DNA of 64,000 bases. Source: Larix kaempferi (Eukaryota; Streptophyta; Pinopsida; Pinales; Pinaceae). The stretch covers positions 246,501 to 310,500 of the forward strand of contig BSBM01000825.1 of the NCBI GenBank assembly GCA_027924585.1, given 5' to 3'. Made by a program: the position numbers and the translations under genes. Positions 59,725 through 64,000 of the stretch are shown in pieces (position 1 is the stretch's first letter; each line of letters starts with the position of its first letter). Below the pieces are notes generated by a model. The model did no database searches. It was not told where the DNA came from and was given only the letters and a program-made list of their open reading frames with translations.

Positions 59725-62382
59725 TCACGCATAGAAACATTTGAGGTATAGCCCGTTGCGGGGCCGTGCCAATGGTGTACCATCACAATCGATTAGTTCA
59801 TAGGCTCCTTCTTCTAAGACACGTTTTACAATGAAGGGGCCGTACCACATAGATTCGAGTTTACCTTTTCCAAGCTTATCATGCATCTGATCATATGTAA
59901 GTACGAGGTCACCCTCATTGAATATCCTAGGTTGAACGGATTTGTCGTATTGAGATTTGATGCATTTTTTGTGAGCTTCATTAGCCAAAGCAGCGTCGCG
60001 GCGGGTTTCATCTAGCTTAGCTAGGTATAGAAACCGTTCCTCTTCGGAAGTAGTGTGTGGAAGTAGCTCTATGGCTATCTTGAGTGATGGAATTTCACAT
60101 TCAATCGGCAGAATTGCTTCTAGGCCATACACCAGTTGGAATGGTGTAAACCCGGTAGCACTTTTCACTGAGGTCCGATATGCCCACAGTGCTGAGAACA
60201 GAGCTGAGTGCCAATTGGATTTCTGGGTACCCACAATGCGCTGAATCATTCATTTCAGGACTTTATTAATGGCTTCAACTTGGCCATTAGCTTGTGGGTA
60301 ATACGGGGTTGAGTTTTCGTGGCGAAAACCCAGTTTGGCACTTAGTTCTTCGATCATATGGTTCCTAAAATGGGAACCATGATCGGTCACAATAGACTGT
60401 GGGACACCGAATCTAGCTATAATATGATTGAATATGAACTGCGCTGCTGTTTTGCCATCTTCAGCATACATAGGCATCGCTTCATCCCATTTTGTAAAAT
60501 AATCGACAGCTACTATGACATAGCTATGCCCCCTGGCTGAAGTGGGCTTACAGTGCATAAAATCGATGCCCCATTTGGAAAAGGGGCCGACGGCAATGAC
60601 AGGATGGAGTGGAGCAGGATGCGAGCGTGCTTTGCTATGAAAGAATTGGCATGGTGGACACTTCTTGACTGTTTCAATGCAGTCTTTGAAAATTGAGGGC
60701 CAGAAGTATCCCGCTCGTAGTATTTTCTGGGCCGTAGCCATCCCAGAGAGATGACCACCACATGCTCCAGCATGGCAGTTGTTGAGAACGCGTTCCGCCT
60801 CATCTAAGGTCAAACAGCGTCGAAGGACAGTGTCGACACCACGTTGATACAGAGTATCGTTCACTATAAGGTAGTATTTTGCGTGATGTCTGATACGTCG
60901 CCGTTCATCGCGGGTGAGATCGGGACGGAAGCGTTGGGTTTGGAGATATAAGAGAATATCCCCATACCACGGATCGGACGTGCTAATGAGGAACAATGAT
61001 TCGTCGGGAAGAGAATCAATGGGCTTGGATTGCTCAGTAGCGCGGGGCAGGTTACAAATTAACTCGGCGAAGACCAGGGATTTCTTAGACTTGGCTTTGA
61101 CAAATTTCGAGTCAAACTCTTGAAGGATGACAATCCAATGGGAGTACTTGCCCCCAAGCACTTGTCGTGTGAGGATATAGTACATTGGATTGAAATCGGC
61201 GATGACGGTGGTCCGGCGGAGTAAGATGTAGTGACGGAATCTCTGGACAGCAAATACTGTTGCCAGAGCCAGCTTTTCAACATGTGAGTAGCGAGTTTTA
61301 GAGTCAAGAAGACTCTTGCTGAGATAGTACACCACATGTTCTATGCCGTTGTGGTCTTCCTGGACTAACACCATACCAATGGTGGAAATCGAGGCTGCGA
61401 GATAAAGGATGTAGTCCTGTGTGTAATTGGGGGGTTGAATCACAGGATCTTTGGTTAAGGCTACCTTTAAATTGTCAAAGGAGCGTTGGGCTTCATCATC
61501 CCATATGAAGGGAACATTCTTCTTGAGAAGCCGCATGTAGCCTTTTGTTATCTCGGACAGATTGCAGATAAAACGACGTAGAAAGTTTGCATGCCCTTGC
61601 AAACATTGAAGTTCTGGAATATTGGTAGGTGAAGGCAGAGCTATGATAGCTGCTACCTTTGCGGGATCTAGACGTATCCCGTCTTTGGAGACTATGAAGC
61701 CTAACAGTTTTCCGGCTTCTACACAGAAGACGCACTTATGCGGGTTCAAACGTATATTGTAGCGCCGACACCTTTCGAAAATGGCACTCAAGTGGTCCGG
61801 ATGGTCTTCCCGAGTCCGAGAATGGGCAGGAAGATCATCGAGATATGGCTCTACGATATGTTTGATGTCATGGAATGCGTAATACATCACCCATTGGAAA
61901 GTTGCCCCAGCATTTTTCAGGCCAAAAGGTAACTTTCGATATGCAAAGATCCCCCAAGGGCAGATAAAGGCCGTTTTGTGCTGGTCGACTGGGAGGATAT
62001 CGATCTGATTATAGCCGGAGAATCCATCCATAAATGAAAAGATAACACTTCCGGCACAGTTATCGATGATCTGGTCGATAAACGGAGTTGGGTAGTTGTC
62101 CTTGGGACAAGCCTTGTTCAAATCACGGTAATCAACATAGACTCTAATCGTTCCCTGTTTCTTGGTTACGGGAACGATGTTGGATACCCATTCTGTCAAT
62201 GGGACAGGATAGATAAAACCAGCACGCAAAAGTTTTTCAACTTCTGCTTTAATGGCGGCTGCCTTACGAGGATGAATGGGTCGAAGCTTTTTCCGAACAG
62301 GTCGGGCGCCAGGGAAAGTTGGAATTTCGTGGACCACGATCGAGGGGTCAATTCCTGGCATCTCTTCATAACTCCAAGCCAA
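59725..62382 (-). CDS. Element B pol: RT, RNase H and integrase, one in-frame stop
   Basis: RT starts with AWSYEEMPGIDPSIVVHEIP at the junction 62382, so the polyprotein's 5' part is missing. Motifs in order: RPIHPRKAAAIKAEVEKLL, TIRVYVDYRDLNKACPKDNY, GYNQIDILPVDQHKTAFI, YLDDLPAHS (catalytic YLDD), RLNPHKCVFCVEAGKLLGF, RNase H (DYILYLAASISTIGMVLVQE, VEKLALATVFAVQRFRHYIL), integrase zinc region (CHAGACGGHLSG ... KKCPPCQ), WGIDFMHC, IVTDHGSHF, STPYYPQANGQVEAINKVLK (D, D, E present), then after TGA at 60252-60250, MIQRIVGTQKSNWHSALFSA, AYRTSVKSATGFTPFQLVYG, ending KCFYA. Enzymes copy element RNA to DNA and insert it. The single stop fits CGA to TGA. It is a defective copy, but its motifs would be active in a full element. 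Confidence 0.93.
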
Positions 62383-62761
62383 AACTCTCTTAACTTTAAA
62401 GCAGACTTTAAACTAACCTTAAAGCAAGAAACAAGTCAAAACAAATGCTACCTTGAATCCCTAGATCCAACAAACATCTCAGGATTAAAATGCTAGAAAG
62501 AGTAGAAGAAATTTAACTAACCTTCTATCCAGACGCTTGTTCTTGTACTTGCTCCAATCTCCAAGCCCTCACAAATGAACCTGTCAAAATGGAACCAAGA
62601 CACAAGAATGCACTATACTCTAGCAACCTAAAACATGAGTTAGAATCTAAATCTATGAAAGATACAAATCATGTCATTAAAATAAAGTTAACACAAATGA
62701 TTTGGGAAAACAAGACAAGTTATTCCATTACAACTTGAAGAATACTTACAAAAGATGCTTG
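62377..62761 (-). repeat. LTR-derived 385-bp piece inside element B, between protease and RT
   Basis: About 98% identical by eye to 54350-54735 of the left LTR (R-U5 side), same orientation. The left junction shares AAGCCAAAAC(TCTC) between pol and the LTR; the right junction shares only GATGCTTG before protease sequence begins. It replaces the protease-RT linker that element A keeps at about 44935-45290. Confidence 0.9.
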
Positions 62762-63941
62762 GTTGATCCAATAACGGGACGGTATTGGTGGAGTTCGGAT
62801 GGGAGTCTGGGATACAGTAATCCAGTTGATCAATGGTGACGATTTTCCCTTCATGAGGAAATTGTACAATCCGAAAGACTGTAGATGCTATGGCGGTCAT
62901 GGCATATAACCAATTCCGACCAAGTAGGAGATTGTAATCCAAAGGTGCATCTACGACTTCGATGTGTACGGATACTATTTTGCCCCCCAGTTCAACACCG
63001 ATTGAGGGAATGAGTCCATATGGTTGAAAACCATGTCCATCAAACGCCCTAAGAGTAGTGGGAGAAGTTGTGACCTCGGGTGAGCCTAAGGCTCTCCAGT
63101 AGTTCAAAGACATAATCGTCGTGGAAGCACCCTCATCTAATACAGTGCGGTGGATGACATTTCCACGGATTTTTGTATGCACCTGGAAGGCTAACTGGTG
63201 AGAAAGCCTAGGTTTAGCGTGCTCCAAGTTAAACATGATGGAGTTTGAAGTATCCGGGTCCATTGCCCCCAGTGCTGAAAGTAGGGTTCTACGCTGCGTG
63301 GGGCAGTGTTGGAGAACCTCGAGAGTCGACATGGCGCAAGGGGCTTGATCCAAATCCTCAACAATGTTGTAGTTTTGGGCAGCTCACGCATTCGGATTAA
63401 ATGTCTCCTTTCGTATGGTTCCCTTGGGTGGGCGTAGCACCATGTCCGTTAGCGGTCTCTCGATATGGAGATGACCGTTAGGGGGGGGAATAGGAATCGG
63501 ATCTTCAACAGGAGTTTTGCCTTTGGCTATCTCCGATTGTTTGTTTGAACTTGGAGGGTTGTCATAAGTCTTTGAACGAGTGGTGATATTAATCTCCTCA
63601 TTACTTGTCATTAGGATTTCGCGGTTTGTGGACGTCTCTCCGCGGGTGGGATTGGTCGGGTTGCCCCCTTGTGGGGATTCCTGGGCAACCATTTGCTGTT
63701 GCTATTGGGGGAAAGGGTCAGTTAGCACTACCGGGCGAGAGGATCCTTTAACGAACTTGTTGACCTCGTCCTTGTAGGGACAGTCACGTGTATAATGATC
63801 ATCTTGACAAATCAAGCAGGGAAACTTAGCTTTCCGACATGGTTTCTGTTCATTCTGGGTAGGTTGTGGCTTGGGGTTCTCCTGCTGGTTCTTTTTGGTT
63901 TTGCCACGATTGTTTTTCTTCTTTCCTTGGTTTGTGGGATT
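62762..63941 (-). pseudogene. Element B gag C-terminus and protease
   Basis: Sense order: Lys/Asn/Gln-rich gag tail (NPTNQGKKKNNRGKTKKNQQ), zinc knuckle near 63778-63822 (CLICQDDHYTRDC, CX2CX3HX4C intact), MVAQESPQGGNPTNPTRGE linker, RPPKGTIRKETFNPNA then a TGA (element A has NPNAR, so CGA-like Arg lost), then protease 63353-62790 with HRTVLDEGASTTIMS (active-site Asp), FDGHGFQPYGLIPSIGVELG and APLDYNLLLGRNWLYAM. Both ends are cut at LTR-derived sequence (62761 and 63942), so gag has no start and protease does not run into RT. Confidence 0.85.
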
Positions 63942-64000
63942 TTAGCATAGCGCAGTAGTACCTAGTACCGTGTTTTGATAGATGGGCAAGGCGCGGTAGT
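63942..64000 (-). repeat. LTR U3-derived sequence fused to gag, cut by window end
   Basis: TAGCATAGCGCAGTAGTACC and what follows match 55047-55105 of the left LTR with about four differences, three of them C/T or G/A changes at CpG or neighbouring sites. The gag zinc-knuckle upstream region stops here. The remainder lies outside the window. Confidence 0.85.

Larger units (their letters stand above)
54323..64000 (-). mobile_element. Element B: Tat-type LTR retrotransposon, 5' part rearranged and cut by the window
   Basis: Same plan as element A, sense strand minus. The window shows its 3' LTR (54323-55270), polypurine tract, noncoding region, antisense PMD gene, extra RNase H, integrase, RNase H, RT, protease and the gag end. 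The 5' LTR is not seen. The internal sequence upstream of RT is mosaic: an LTR-derived 385-bp piece separates protease from RT, and LTR U3 sequence replaces the rest of gag at 63942. Coding parts are far better preserved than in A (pol has one stop). LTR sequence differs from A, so they are related families, not copies of one. Confidence 0.88.

Noticed and set aside
59700-59735. Splice donor GTGAGG overlapping the pol stop in element B
   Set aside because: Joining it to the CAG before the RNase H ATG would not keep frame, and element A lacks the GT.

Overview
The window reads as nuclear DNA of a land plant with a large, retrotransposon-rich genome. The signs are AT-rich intergenic sequence, Tat-type Ty3/gypsy elements, CACTA-like transposon ends, a tRNA-derived SINE, and pieces of typical plant genes (SIP1 aquaporin, HUB/BRE1 ligase, P-type PPR, UTP20). 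I cannot name the species; a gymnosperm or another big-genome plant would fit. I see no intact host gene. Each host-derived segment is partial and nearly all carry stops, frameshifts or lost key residues.

Left part (1-31.3 kb): a graveyard of gene fragments, all on the minus strand. They are a RIE1-type RING-H2 E3 ligase (394-2153), mitochondrial-type ClpP2 (5111-5698), a PPR array (11.85-12.26 kb), UTP20 (18.55-19.82 kb), an 'aluminium resistance'/Met-gamma-lyase-family PLP enzyme (21.0-22.06 kb), the C-terminus of a HUB/BRE1 ubiquitin ligase (26.52-27.76 kb) and the N-terminus of a poly(A)-binding protein (28.2-28.5 kb). Between them lie tandemly duplicated integrase debris, a bacterial/organelle-like tRNA-Val(UAC), a 35-bp minisatellite next to a CACTA-like end, two further CACTA-like ends, local duplications, a SINE and a near-perfect fold-back.

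Middle (34.5-52.0 kb): a 17.5-kb LTR retrotransposon (element A) with roughly 970-bp LTRs, sense strand minus: gag, protease, RT-RNase H-integrase, then an extra RNase H downstream of integrase. A convergent plus-strand gene encodes a plant-mobile-domain (PMD)-like protein. Element A is old and full of stops, and a 2.0-kb solo LTR with a 5-bp target duplication is nested in it.

Right part (52.0-64 kb): a SIP1 aquaporin first exon (dead), then a second, younger and partial Tat-type element (element B) of the same architecture but with different LTRs. Its pol is nearly intact (one stop), its extra RNase H is intact, and its antisense PMD gene has a TATA box, a 5'UTR intron and a coding intron that restores frame. 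Its 5' part is scrambled: LTR pieces are joined to gag, protease and pol at short microhomologies.

The most interesting material is the shared architecture of A and B. An antisense, promoter-bearing, intron-containing PMD gene converges on a separately encoded archaeal-type RNase H. In both families a family-specific CpG-containing motif recurs in the LTR U3 and in the first intron of the antisense gene.
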